NCBI RefSeq assembly: GCF_001605725.1
Contig: NZ_CP011530.1
Location: 1,488,001 to 1,552,000, forward strand
Direction: 5' to 3'
Source of the DNA: Mycobacteroides immunogenum
GTDB lineage: Bacteria; Actinomycetota; Actinomycetes; Mycobacteriales; Mycobacteriaceae
DNA length: 64,000 nucleotides
Shown: in pieces, positions 1 to 7,572 of the stretch
How the letters are laid out: every line of letters starts with the position of its first letter
Numbering within the stretch: position 1 is the first letter of the stretch
The notes under the pieces: model-generated
What the model was told of the DNA's origin: nothing
Seen by the model: only the letters and a program-made list of their open reading frames with translations
The model's database searches: none
Position numbers and translations under genes: made by a program

Positions 1-748
1 CCGGCGCCACCAGTCGTAGTTGTACCGGCCACGCCGTCGGGGGATTCCCAAAGGCATTGCGTGCGTTGGTAATTATTCGCTTGCCGATAAACCGGTTGCC
101 ACCGGCACCGATCACCGCCCCGATTCCGGCGGGCAGCAGCTTGCCGGCCGCCATCGCGCCGCGCTTCAACGCGAACTTCTTGGTGAACCGCTTGAGCAGG
201 GTGGCGTTCAAATGGCTGAGCGCGGGCACCGGCAGTGTCGAGGTCGCTTCGGCCAGCCAGCCGCCGCCGACGGTGCGCTCCTTGCCCAGCACGTCCGACA
301 CCGTGGTCTCGCCGTCATCGCCCAGCAGAACGGCAAGCACCAGCGTGTGGCGGTGTTCGATCTTGGCAAGCTCGATGTCGTGGACCGCGGCCAGCGCCAA
401 GGTGAACAGCGATGTCGCCTCCAGGAACAGCACTGCTTCGCCGGCGGTGGCAGACAGCGCGGCCAGCGTGCCGACTCCCGGGAAGGCGGCGGCCGCGCCG
501 ACCGCCGCGCCGCTGCCTATCACCGTGGCCAGGTACCGCTTCTCCAACATGGTGATGATGTCGGCGGGCGTGGCGGTGGGATGGGCGGCGCGTAGCTTCT
601 GCACATACGCGCGCACCGCGGGCTCCTGAACCTTGGTGCTCTGGTCCAGCACGAGCGAGAGTAGCTTCCCCGAGGCGCCGGGCTTGGATTCCTTGCCCTT
701 GCCTCCGAGTGTCAACTGCCGCTGCGGTTCGGTGATGCGTGTGCTCAT
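1..748 (-). CDS. Conserved hypothetical membrane-associated protein (3' end outside window)
   Basis: The frame is open from an ATG at 748-746 to the window edge, about 249 residues, so the C-terminus is missing. After a charged N-terminus (residues 1-40) comes a helical stretch and then a long Ala/Gly-rich hydrophobic segment (about 75-120) containing AAAAFPGVGTLAALSATAG, followed by a basic Lys/Arg-rich part near 185 and a second Gly-rich hydrophobic segment. The pattern loosely resembles EcsC-type proteins, but I cannot assign a function. Its position, leftward and next to a rightward drug exporter, matches Rv1249c/Rv1250 of M. tuberculosis, where the leftward gene is a possible membrane protein of about 262 residues. 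Confidence is high that it is coding and low for function. Confidence 0.75.
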   Translation of the reverse strand, partial: MSTRITEPQRQLTLGGKGKESKPGASGKLLSLVLDQSTKVQEPAVRAYVQKLRAAHPTATPADIITMLEKRYLATVIGSGAAVGAAAAFPGVGTLAALSATAGEAVLFLEATSLFTLALAAVHDIELAKIEHRHTLVLAVLLGDDGETTVSDVLGKERTVGGGWLAEATSTLPVPALSHLNATLLKRFTKKFALKRGAMAAGKLLPAGIGAVIGAGGNRFIGKRIITNARNAFGNPPTAWPVQLRLVAP

Positions 749-1210
749 CGGCGTGTGTTCCTTCAGTGCTGTGGTCTGGGTGGGTCCACTGGGTGTGAGC
801 GAAGGGTTTGTGCTCACAGTAGTGAAGACGAATGGCGAGGGTCATTCGTTCCTCAAATAGGGGTCCAACGGGGTGATTTACGCGACGTTTTGGGTCCTCT
901 GGCCGGTGCTGGCAACCGTTTGGGTAGCTACGGCAGGTCGAGTGGCGCAGTGATGAGCAAAGTCGCGATGACTCGGGCGGGACCGGAAAACGCAGTGACG
1001 GGACGCGCACGCTGTGCTTCGATGTTGACGGGCGGGCACTGTCCTGTGTTGTCTAGAGCAACGGCGTGCCCGCGCCGCCGACTCGGGGAATCGTTCTGTC
1101 GGCGCTGATCACGCCTCTCGGGGTGGCGTCTCCTCCCTGTCGGGAGCGCAGACTTGACCAATTGAGTGAGACCCGGCTCACATTTGTTAGAGAAGGGAAG
1201 GTTCTGCCAC
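749..1210. promoter_or_regulatory. Long divergent intergenic region upstream of the MFS exporter
   Basis: I see no convincing gene here; the open frames have poor codon use and no ribosome site. A possible -35 TTGACC lies at 1154-1159. Just after it is an inverted repeat GTGAG-N6-CTCAC at 1166-1181, a possible operator. A ribosome site GAAGGGAAGG ends near 1201. The region is long for this compact chromosome, so a regulatory leader for the exporter gene is possible. Confidence 0.4.
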
Positions 1211-2506
1211 GTGCGCGCGCTGAGCACTGAGGTGAGTGCTGCCCCTGGTAAGACGGCCGGTGAGACGACTGCGGAGGACGCGGCGGCCGCTCACACTGCC
1301 GCCGGCTCCGTCGCACCCCCGGCGACCCGATTGGGCAGGGCATGGCTCATCACGGTGCTGGGGGCCATGGTTGCCCTGGGCCCGCTCACCATCGACATGT
1401 ACCTACCGGCCTTGCCCGATATCGGGTCGGATCTGCACGTCAACTCCACGCTCACTCAGCTGACGCTGACCGGAACGCTGGTGGGGTTGGGTCTGGGGCA
1501 GCTCCTGGTGGGGCCGCTGTCGGATTCGCTCGGCAGACGACTCCCGCTGATTGCCGGGGCGGCGCTGCACATCGTGTCCTCACTGGCCATCACCGTCGCA
1601 CCCAACATCGTGGTGCTGGGCGTGCTGCGTGCGGTTGAAGGAATGGGTGCGGCGGCGGCCATGGTGGTGGCGATGGCGGTGGTGCGCGACCTTTACACCG
1701 ATAAGGCGGCGGCGACCGTGATCTCCCGCCTCACGCTGGTCATCGGTATCGCGCCGATCCTTGCCCCGTCGTTGGGTGCGGCCGTGCTGGTGCATGGGTC
1801 GTGGCAGAACGTGTTCGCGGCCCTGTCATGTCTGGGCGTTCTGCTTCTCATTCTCGCCGTGGTCGCGCTGCCGGAGACGCTGCCACCGCCCGTCCGGCGC
1901 CCGTTGCGGGTGGGGGCCATCCTGCGGACGTATCGCGATCTGCTGCGCGACAAGGTGTTCGTGGTTCTGGTGCTGGTAGCCGGGCTGTCGTTGTCCGGTC
2001 TGTTCGCCTACATTTCGGGCGCTTCATTTGTGCTGCAGGGGCAGTACGGCATGAATCAGCAGGTGTTTGCGATCGCATTCGGTGCGGGCGCCATCGCATT
2101 TGTCGCTGCCTCGCAGTTGAACGTGGTGCTGCTCAACCGATTCGAACCGCAGCAGATTGTCTGGTGGTGCCTGTCGCTGGCTCTCATCCCTGCGGTGGTG
2201 CTCCTGGTGCTTGCCGGATTCGGTATCGGTGGGCTTGTTGGTTTCGTGGGTCCGGTCTGGACGTTGATGGCGCTGATGGGATTCGTCATTCCGAATGCCC
2301 CGGCGTTGGCGCTGTCCCGCCACGGTGAGGCCGCGGGTACCTCGGCGGCGGTGCTGGGTGCCGCGCAGTTCAGCGTGGGTGCTGTGATCGCACCCCTGGT
2401 CGGGGCGCTCGGTAACAACGCGCTTGCGGTCGCCGTCGTCATGATGATCGGGGTGGTGCTGGCATTGGCCGGGCTGGCCGTCGTGAGGAATCGTGTCGCT
2501 GCCTGA
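1211..2506 (+). CDS. Bcr/CflA-family MFS drug exporter
   Basis: This is a 431-residue, 12-helix drug:H+ antiporter of the Bcr/CflA subfamily, expected to pump small toxic compounds across the cytoplasmic membrane. Family signs are GPLTIDMYLPALPDI in the first helix, the loop 2-3 motif GPLSDSLGRR, and GIAPILAPSLGA in the fifth helix. I chose GTG at 1211 because GAAGGGAAGG lies about 9 bases upstream; an in-frame GTG at 1166 would add 15 unlikely residues and run through the inverted repeat. The next exporter gene overlaps its end by 14 bases, so the two are probably translated together. The substrate is unknown. Confidence 0.88.
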   Translation: MRALSTEVSAAPGKTAGETTAEDAAAAHTAAGSVAPPATRLGRAWLITVLGAMVALGPLTIDMYLPALPDIGSDLHVNSTLTQLTLTGTLVGLGLGQLLVGPLSDSLGRRLPLIAGAALHIVSSLAITVAPNIVVLGVLRAVEGMGAAAAMVVAMAVVRDLYTDKAAATVISRLTLVIGIAPILAPSLGAAVLVHGSWQNVFAALSCLGVLLLILAVVALPETLPPPVRRPLRVGAILRTYRDLLRDKVFVVLVLVAGLSLSGLFAYISGASFVLQGQYGMNQQVFAIAFGAGAIAFVAASQLNVVLLNRFEPQQIVWWCLSLALIPAVVLLVLAGFGIGGLVGFVGPVWTLMALMGFVIPNAPALALSRHGEAAGTSAAVLGAAQFSVGAVIAPLVGALGNNALAVAVVMMIGVVLALAGLAVVRNRVAA

Positions 2507-3983
2507 GTACCCGCGCCCGTGGACGACGTTGTGGGTGGTGCTGTTCGGGCTGTTCATGATCTTGCTCGACTCGACGATCGTGTCGGTCGCCAATCCGGCC
2601 ATCAAGGCTGGCTTCGGTGCCGACTACTCGGCGACGGTGTGGGTCACCAGCGCGTACCTGCTGGCTTACGCGGTGCCGCTATTGACCACTGGACGCTTGG
2701 GAGATCGGTTCGGTCCGCGCTCGATGTATCTGGCAGGGCTCGCGGTCTTCACTGCCGCCTCGCTGTGGTGTGGCCTGGCCGGATCGATCGGCTGGCTCAT
2801 CGCCGCGCGGGTGGTGCAGGGGATCGGTGCGGCGATGCTGACCCCGCAGACGCTGACGGTGGTGCAGCGGGTGTTTCCGCCGCAGCGGCGCGGGACCGCC
2901 ATGGGGGTATGGGGCGCCGTCGCCGGAATCGCGACCCTGGTCGGCCCCGTCGCGGGCGGTCTGCTGGTGGACGGCTGGGGCTGGCAGTGGATCTTCTACG
3001 TCAACATTCCGGTGGGCGTGCTGGGAATCATCTTGGGCGCCATTTACATTCCGCGGATGCCGACACATCCGCATCGGCTGGATCTGCTCGGTATGGCACT
3101 CTCGGCCACGGGCATGTTCGCGTTCGTCTTCGCGCTACAGGAAGGCGAGAGCTTCCAGTGGGTCCCGGGGGTGTGGGCGATGATGGTCGCGGGCCTCGCG
3201 GTGCTGGGTGTGTTTGTGTGGTGGCAGTCGGCTAATCGGGGTGAGCCGTTGATTCCGTTGCGGCTGTTCGCCGATCGCAACTTTTCGCTCGCCGGGGTCG
3301 CCATCGCGTCGATGAGTTTCTGTGTGATTTCCACTGGGCTGCCGATGATGTTCTACACCCAACTGGCGCTGGGTTTTTCGCCGACCAAGGCGGCATTGAC
3401 ACAGGCACCCACGGCCATCGTGAGCGGGATCTTGGCGCCCGTGTCCGGGTGGCTGGTCGATCGGGTGCGTCCGTCGATATTGATCGGGAGCGGCATCGCG
3501 CTGATGATCGTCTCCACGTTGTGGTGGACGGTGTTGATGCGGCCGGAGACGCAGATGTGGCAGCTGCTGCTTCCCGCCGCGGGTATCGGTGCGGCCATGG
3601 CATGCATCTGGGGCCCGCTGGCCACCACCGCGACGCGAAACCTGCCGTCGGCGGTGGCCGGTGCCGGGTCCGGGGTCTACAACACGCTGCGCCAGGTCGG
3701 CGGCGTGGTAGGCGCCTCGGCGATGGGTGCGTTGATGACGGCCCGGTTGGCCTCGAACATGCCTGCGATGGCGCCCGATTCCGGATCCACCGACCAGCTG
3801 GGGGTGTTGCCCGTCGGGTTGCGCGCGCCCTTCTCGACAGCGATGGCCCAGTCCATGCTGCTGGGTGTCGCGGCGTTGGTGGTCGGTTTGGTGGCCGCGC
3901 TCTTCATGCGGCCCACGGGTTTACAGGTAGGTGCCGTGCCCCTCGACGACTCTCGGACTGACGGGGTCGCCGTCAAAGATTAG
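2493..3983 (+). CDS. DHA2-family (EmrB/QacA) MFS drug exporter
   Basis: The protein has 496 residues and about 14 predicted membrane helices. It carries the DHA2 hallmarks LDSTIVSVANPAI in helix 1, GRLGDRFGPR in loop 2-3, and GPVAGGLLVDGWGWQWIFYVNIPVG in the helix 5-6 region. Members expel lipophilic cations and drugs. GTG at 2493 lies inside the preceding gene, with GTGAGGA at 2483-2489 as ribosome site, which indicates an operon and translational coupling. The place matches Rv1250, an EmrB-type exporter in M. tuberculosis. Its 3' end overlaps the convergent SnoaL-like gene by 63 bases. Confidence 0.88.
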   Translation: MSLPEYPRPWTTLWVVLFGLFMILLDSTIVSVANPAIKAGFGADYSATVWVTSAYLLAYAVPLLTTGRLGDRFGPRSMYLAGLAVFTAASLWCGLAGSIGWLIAARVVQGIGAAMLTPQTLTVVQRVFPPQRRGTAMGVWGAVAGIATLVGPVAGGLLVDGWGWQWIFYVNIPVGVLGIILGAIYIPRMPTHPHRLDLLGMALSATGMFAFVFALQEGESFQWVPGVWAMMVAGLAVLGVFVWWQSANRGEPLIPLRLFADRNFSLAGVAIASMSFCVISTGLPMMFYTQLALGFSPTKAALTQAPTAIVSGILAPVSGWLVDRVRPSILIGSGIALMIVSTLWWTVLMRPETQMWQLLLPAAGIGAAMACIWGPLATTATRNLPSAVAGAGSGVYNTLRQVGGVVGASAMGALMTARLASNMPAMAPDSGSTDQLGVLPVGLRAPFSTAMAQSMLLGVAALVVGLVAALFMRPTGLQVGAVPLDDSRTDGVAVKD

Positions 3984-4286
3984 AACTTCGTTGACCAGCG
4001 CGCCCTTGTGGTTTCGATAGTTGATGACGAGGGCCTTGGCGCCCACATAGGTGCCGACCGGTTCGAAACGCAGATCTGGGTTGCGGGTCAGCGCCTCGGC
4101 CCAATAGGCGCGTATGGCCTGCTTTCCCCGGAAGACGCCGCCCGTCTCGGGCGCGATTTCGGCGCCGTAGGCGGAGGTGAAGACGGCGTCATCGTGAAAG
4201 TGCGCTAGCACCGCGTCGATGTCGTGCGCGTTCCACGCCGTGAACCAGTCGCGGCTGAACTCGTGAGAGTCGATGGCGAGCGTCAT
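3921..4286 (-). CDS. SnoaL/NTF2-like fold protein
   Basis: A 121-residue protein with the cone-shaped SnoaL/NTF2 pattern: an N-terminal helix (FSRDWFTAWNAHDIDAVLAHF), the segment HDDAVFTSAYGA, the insert GVFRGKQAIRAYWAEAL, and terminal strands ending in VVEGHGTYL. Such proteins are small ketosteroid-isomerase-like enzymes or ligand binders; the fold does not fix the reaction. Its ATG overlaps the stop of the upstream FAD oxidase as ATGA, so both are probably on one leftward transcript. The last 63 bases are antisense to the end of the DHA2 exporter gene. Confidence 0.8.
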   Translation of the reverse strand: MTLAIDSHEFSRDWFTAWNAHDIDAVLAHFHDDAVFTSAYGAEIAPETGGVFRGKQAIRAYWAEALTRNPDLRFEPVGTYVGAKALVINYRNHKGALVNEVLIFDGDPVSPRVVEGHGTYL

Positions 4287-5611
4287 GATGTCGGGCCGAA
4301 CAGCACCGCGGGGTTCAGGAACCCGGTGGGGTCAAAAGCCGCTTTGACGGCGCGCATCGCGGCGATATCCCCGGGGGTGCGGGCCATGCCGAGGTAGTCA
4401 CGTTTGAGGGTGCCCACTCCGTGCTCGGAGCTGACATTGCCGCCCAGTTCGGCGATCAGCGTCATCATGGGCTGATACAACGCGGTGGAGTCGGGGCAGC
4501 GCAACACATTTAAGTGCAGGTTGCCCTCGCCAACGTGGCCGAACAGTACGGGCATGGCGCCGGGCACCGTGTCGGCGATCAGCTGGGTGGCGCGCCGTTC
4601 GAACTCGCCGATATGTGTCAGGGGCAGTGCCACATCGAATTTCAGCGGGGGGCCGTATGCGCCCAGCGCCTCGGCGATGGATTCGCGCACCTGCCACAGG
4701 CGTTCACGGGAGGTGCTGTCCAGACCGACGGCAGCCTGGTCGGCTACCCCGGCGCTTTCCAGGGCCTGCGCTAGGTCGTCGGTGGGGTCGCTGTCGCGGG
4801 CCAGCTCGATGAGCAACAGCCAGGGGTTGTCGACGGGACTGGGTACCCCCAGCCGCGCGTCCATGAGTTCCAGCGCGGCGATGCCGCTGAGGTCGCGGAA
4901 GATGCGGCTGGCATCGACCAGCTGATCCAGGCTGTCGAACCCGGTGATGGCGGCGACGCTATGGGTGGGGACGGGATGCAGGCGTAGTTCCAGTGCGGTG
5001 ATGACACCGAGAGTGCCCTCGGCGCCGACGAACAGGCTGGTGAGGTCGTATCCGGTGTTGTCGGCGCGAACATCGCTGTGGCGCTCCATGATTGAACCGT
5101 CGGGTAGCACGACCTGAATGCCGATGACCTGTTCTCGCATGTTTCCGTAACGCACCGTGCGCAGGCCGCCGGCATTGGTGGATGCCATGCCGCCGAGGGT
5201 GGCCGAGTCGCGCGAACCGATGTCGACACCGAACTGCAGGTTCTCCTTGGCGGCGGCCTGTTGGAGCGCGGCCAGCGGCACGCCCGACCCGGCGCGAACC
5301 CGGCGCTCGACGGTGTCGATGGGGCCGATCTCGGTGAGTCGCTCGGTGGACAGCAGGACGTCGTCGTGCTCGGCGACGGTGCCGGCGACCATGGAGGTAC
5401 GTCCTCCCTGGGTGGTGACGGGCTGACCGTGCTCCTTGCAAGCCTTCAGGACTGCGGCGATCTCTTCGGCAGAGCCGGGACGGACCAGCGCGCTTGCGAT
5501 GCCGCGGTAGCGCCCGGTGTGATCGATGGTTCGCCCCGCCAGCACGTCGGCGTCGGTGCTGAAGTATCGATCGCCGACGATCTGGGCCAGGGCGGGGGCG
5601 AGCGCAGACAT
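4283..5611 (-). CDS. FAD-binding (GlcD/VAO-type) 2-hydroxyacid oxidase or dehydrogenase
   Basis: A 442-residue flavoprotein of the vanillyl-alcohol oxidase/GlcD superfamily. The FAD domain (about 1-215) shows TQGGRTSMVAGT, TNAGGLRTVRYGNMREQ and LFVGAEGTLGVIT. The C-terminal cap (about 220-440) has GHVGEGNLHLNVL and SSEHGVGTLKRDYL, the His/Glu motifs that bind the metal or substrate carboxylate in D-lactate/glycolate/D-2-hydroxyglutarate dehydrogenases. It probably oxidises a 2-hydroxyacid, but the substrate cannot be read. It is divergent from the creatinase-like gene across a 20-bp palindrome and coupled to the SnoaL-like gene. A second, distinct paralogue lies at 16530-17897. Confidence 0.85.
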   Translation of the reverse strand: MSALAPALAQIVGDRYFSTDADVLAGRTIDHTGRYRGIASALVRPGSAEEIAAVLKACKEHGQPVTTQGGRTSMVAGTVAEHDDVLLSTERLTEIGPIDTVERRVRAGSGVPLAALQQAAAKENLQFGVDIGSRDSATLGGMASTNAGGLRTVRYGNMREQVIGIQVVLPDGSIMERHSDVRADNTGYDLTSLFVGAEGTLGVITALELRLHPVPTHSVAAITGFDSLDQLVDASRIFRDLSGIAALELMDARLGVPSPVDNPWLLLIELARDSDPTDDLAQALESAGVADQAAVGLDSTSRERLWQVRESIAEALGAYGPPLKFDVALPLTHIGEFERRATQLIADTVPGAMPVLFGHVGEGNLHLNVLRCPDSTALYQPMMTLIAELGGNVSSEHGVGTLKRDYLGMARTPGDIAAMRAVKAAFDPTGFLNPAVLFGPTS

Positions 5612-5667
5612 GGACCCCAGTGTGGCATCTCAGTGGTGCTTCTCAAGATTCTTCCGAGTCTTCTTGC

Positions 5668-5687
5668 ATTCATTCAAATGAATGAAT
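5668..5687. promoter_or_regulatory. 20-bp palindrome, likely TetR operator
   Basis: Two perfect 8-bp arms, ATTCATTC and GAATGAAT, flank AAAT in the 114-base gap between two divergent genes. Size and position suit a TetR-family operator, and a TetR gene closes the rightward operon (6972-7559). Binding by that protein is inference. Confidence 0.65.
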
Positions 5688-5725
5688 TACCGTGGGCCGG
5701 TACCCGTGCTTCGAAAGGTGTTCTC

Positions 5726-6985
5726 ATGGAATCGGTTCCGACATTGTCATGGTCTGAGCGAGATCGTCGGTGGGAGCTGGCGCGCGAGCTGATGCGCCAG
5801 ACGGGGGTGGAAGCGCTGATTGTGTACGGCGACCGCGAGGCCGGAGCTCCCGCGGCATTCAACGTCGACGGCTACTTCACCAATGACCGGCTGGGATCGA
5901 TCGTGCTGTTTGTGCGCGACGAGGCGCCGATTGTGTTGACGTTCGCGTCGATGATGGTTGCCGACCACTTGCAAGCCCGGCTGCGCGGTGACATGCAGTG
6001 GATAGAGCCCCACCAGATATTCGTGGGGAAGACTGGCTTGCATCTGGCGGAAGCCCTGAAACGTCACGGTATTTCGTCGGGGCCGGTGGGTGTGCTCGGG
6101 CTTGAACCGTATCCGCCATTCTACTTTGACGGCGCGATCCCGTTTCGGACTCTGCACGCGGTGACCGAGGCACTGCCCGACATCAGTCTCGTGCCCGTCT
6201 ACCGCCAATTCTTTGAGCTCGCGTCGGTGCGCAGCGAGGAGGAACTCCGGCTGGTTCGCCACGCCGCCGGCATCGGCGAGCGGATGTGTGAGGCGATGCG
6301 GGCCGAAGCCAGGCCGGGTGCGACCGAGGCCGACCTGGTGGCAGCGGCGGTATCGACATGCCTGCGTGACGGTGGATACACCGCCGAGGTGCTGATCGGC
6401 TCCGGTTCCGAACACATCGGATGGGGACCGGCGGCCTGGAACTACCGCGCGCAGCAGCCGCGCATCTTGGAGCATGGTGATGTTGTGCTGGCCGAGGTAT
6501 TTTCGCTCTTCGGTCTCTTTGAGACTCAGCATCAACCGATGATTGCCATCGGGGAGCCGCATCCGGAGTTCATCCGTGCGGCGGCGGTGGCGCGGGCGAG
6601 CTACGAGGCGGGTGTCAGTGCTCTCCGGGTGGGCAATACCTTTGGTGATGTGGTCGATGCCATGGAAGCACCGTTGCTTGAGGCGAAGGGGTGGCATGTA
6701 CATCCGTTGATTCACAGCATCAATCCATATGGACCCATCGGCTTTGGCAGCGCGCCGGGAATCGAGGTGTTCGCCGATGCGGCGGGTTACGGTGATTGCG
6801 GTCGCCTGCCGACGGTGGGGCGGGATATCGAGTTGAGGGAAACGATGTCGTTCGCATTCGAGCCCAACTGCGGATTCGGTAGGCGCCTGGCCAATCTCGG
6901 CGGAACTGCCCTGGTGGGTACCGACGGCGGCCAGGAATTGAACAGTAACTCGACTCGTATGATGTGGGCCGATGACATCGGCTGA
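5726..6985 (+). CDS. Creatinase/aminopeptidase-P-like M24 protein with altered metal site
   Basis: The protein has 419 residues from the ATG at 5726, which has AAAGG about 8 bases upstream; the frame is open far upstream but that part is antisense to the FAD oxidase. Residues 1-165 form the creatinase N-terminal domain and 175-415 the pita-bread M24 domain. In metallopeptidases the segment after GDVVL gives Asp ligands; here residues 250-272 read HGDVVLAEVFSLFGLFETQHQ, with Glu256 and no Asp pair. That suggests a metal-independent, creatinase-like hydrolase or a binding protein, not a normal peptidase. It overlaps the following TetR gene by 14 bases and is divergent from an FAD oxidase, so a catabolic module for a small nitrogen or hydroxyacid compound is possible. 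Confidence 0.8.
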   Translation: MESVPTLSWSERDRRWELARELMRQTGVEALIVYGDREAGAPAAFNVDGYFTNDRLGSIVLFVRDEAPIVLTFASMMVADHLQARLRGDMQWIEPHQIFVGKTGLHLAEALKRHGISSGPVGVLGLEPYPPFYFDGAIPFRTLHAVTEALPDISLVPVYRQFFELASVRSEEELRLVRHAAGIGERMCEAMRAEARPGATEADLVAAAVSTCLRDGGYTAEVLIGSGSEHIGWGPAAWNYRAQQPRILEHGDVVLAEVFSLFGLFETQHQPMIAIGEPHPEFIRAAAVARASYEAGVSALRVGNTFGDVVDAMEAPLLEAKGWHVHPLIHSINPYGPIGFGSAPGIEVFADAAGYGDCGRLPTVGRDIELRETMSFAFEPNCGFGRRLANLGGTALVGTDGGQELNSNSTRMMWADDIG

Positions 6986-7559
6986 CGCAACCCGGGAACG
7001 CCTCATCGCCGCCGGCCTCACGCTGTTCGCCGAGCATGGGCTCACCGGCGTTCGTACCCGGACCCTCGCGCAGCGAGCAGAAGTCAATCAGTCGGCGATT
7101 CCTTACCATTTCGGCGGCAAGGAAGGCGTTTATGCCGCAGTGATAGATCATCTGGTGTCCGAGCTCGGCGGTGCGACAGGCTTGCCCGGCGACGCGCAGA
7201 TCGCGGAAGTGATGGAACGGTTCACCCGCGCCATTTTGGGGGGCGCGCAGGCCCGTGCCAGAATTCTGCTGATCGCGCGCGAACAACTCAATCCGACAAC
7301 ACATTACGACCGTTTGTTCACCGGGTTCGTGGAGCCAACGCACCGGAGAATTTGCGCGCTGGTGGCCGACGCCTCCGGAGCCGGTGCCGACGACCAGATC
7401 ACGGTCATCAAGGCGCATGCCGTGATCGGCCAGGCTCTGGGATTCGCGGTGGCCCAGACGACTTACCTGCGGCGGGTGGGGCGCGTGCGCTTGTCGCCGC
7501 AAGAGATCGACGTCATCGCGCGGGTGGTCGGCGAGATGAGCGGGAAGGCACTGCGATAG
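6972..7559 (+). CDS. TetR-family regulator (CecR-like C-terminus)
   Basis: A 195-residue regulator with an N-terminal helix-turn-helix (about 8-55: RLIAAGLTLFAEHGLTGV, then TLAQRAEVNQSAIPYHFGGKEG). The C-terminal ligand domain begins near residue 75 and resembles the CecR/DUF1956 type (ILLIAREQLNPTTHYDRLF). Its ATG at 6972 overlaps the end of the creatinase-like gene, so it is made from the same message. It is the best candidate to bind the palindrome at 5668-5687 and repress both divergent operons; this is inference from position. Confidence 0.87.
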   Translation: MTSADATRERLIAAGLTLFAEHGLTGVRTRTLAQRAEVNQSAIPYHFGGKEGVYAAVIDHLVSELGGATGLPGDAQIAEVMERFTRAILGGAQARARILLIAREQLNPTTHYDRLFTGFVEPTHRRICALVADASGAGADDQITVIKAHAVIGQALGFAVAQTTYLRRVGRVRLSPQEIDVIARVVGEMSGKALR

Positions 7560-7572
7560 CGCTCGCCCGGCA

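Noticed and set aside
315..1010. Minus-strand open frame overlapping the first gene
   Set aside because: It is another frame of the membrane-protein gene at 1-748, with Arg/His-rich sequence and no recognisable motif.
928..1227. Minus-strand open frame in the first large gap
   Set aside because: Codon use and composition do not look mycobacterial, and no ribosome site precedes it.
5261..5725. Long upstream extension of the creatinase-like reading frame
   Set aside because: It is antisense to the FAD oxidase and crosses the divergent promoter and palindrome; the domain and ribosome site begin at 5726.
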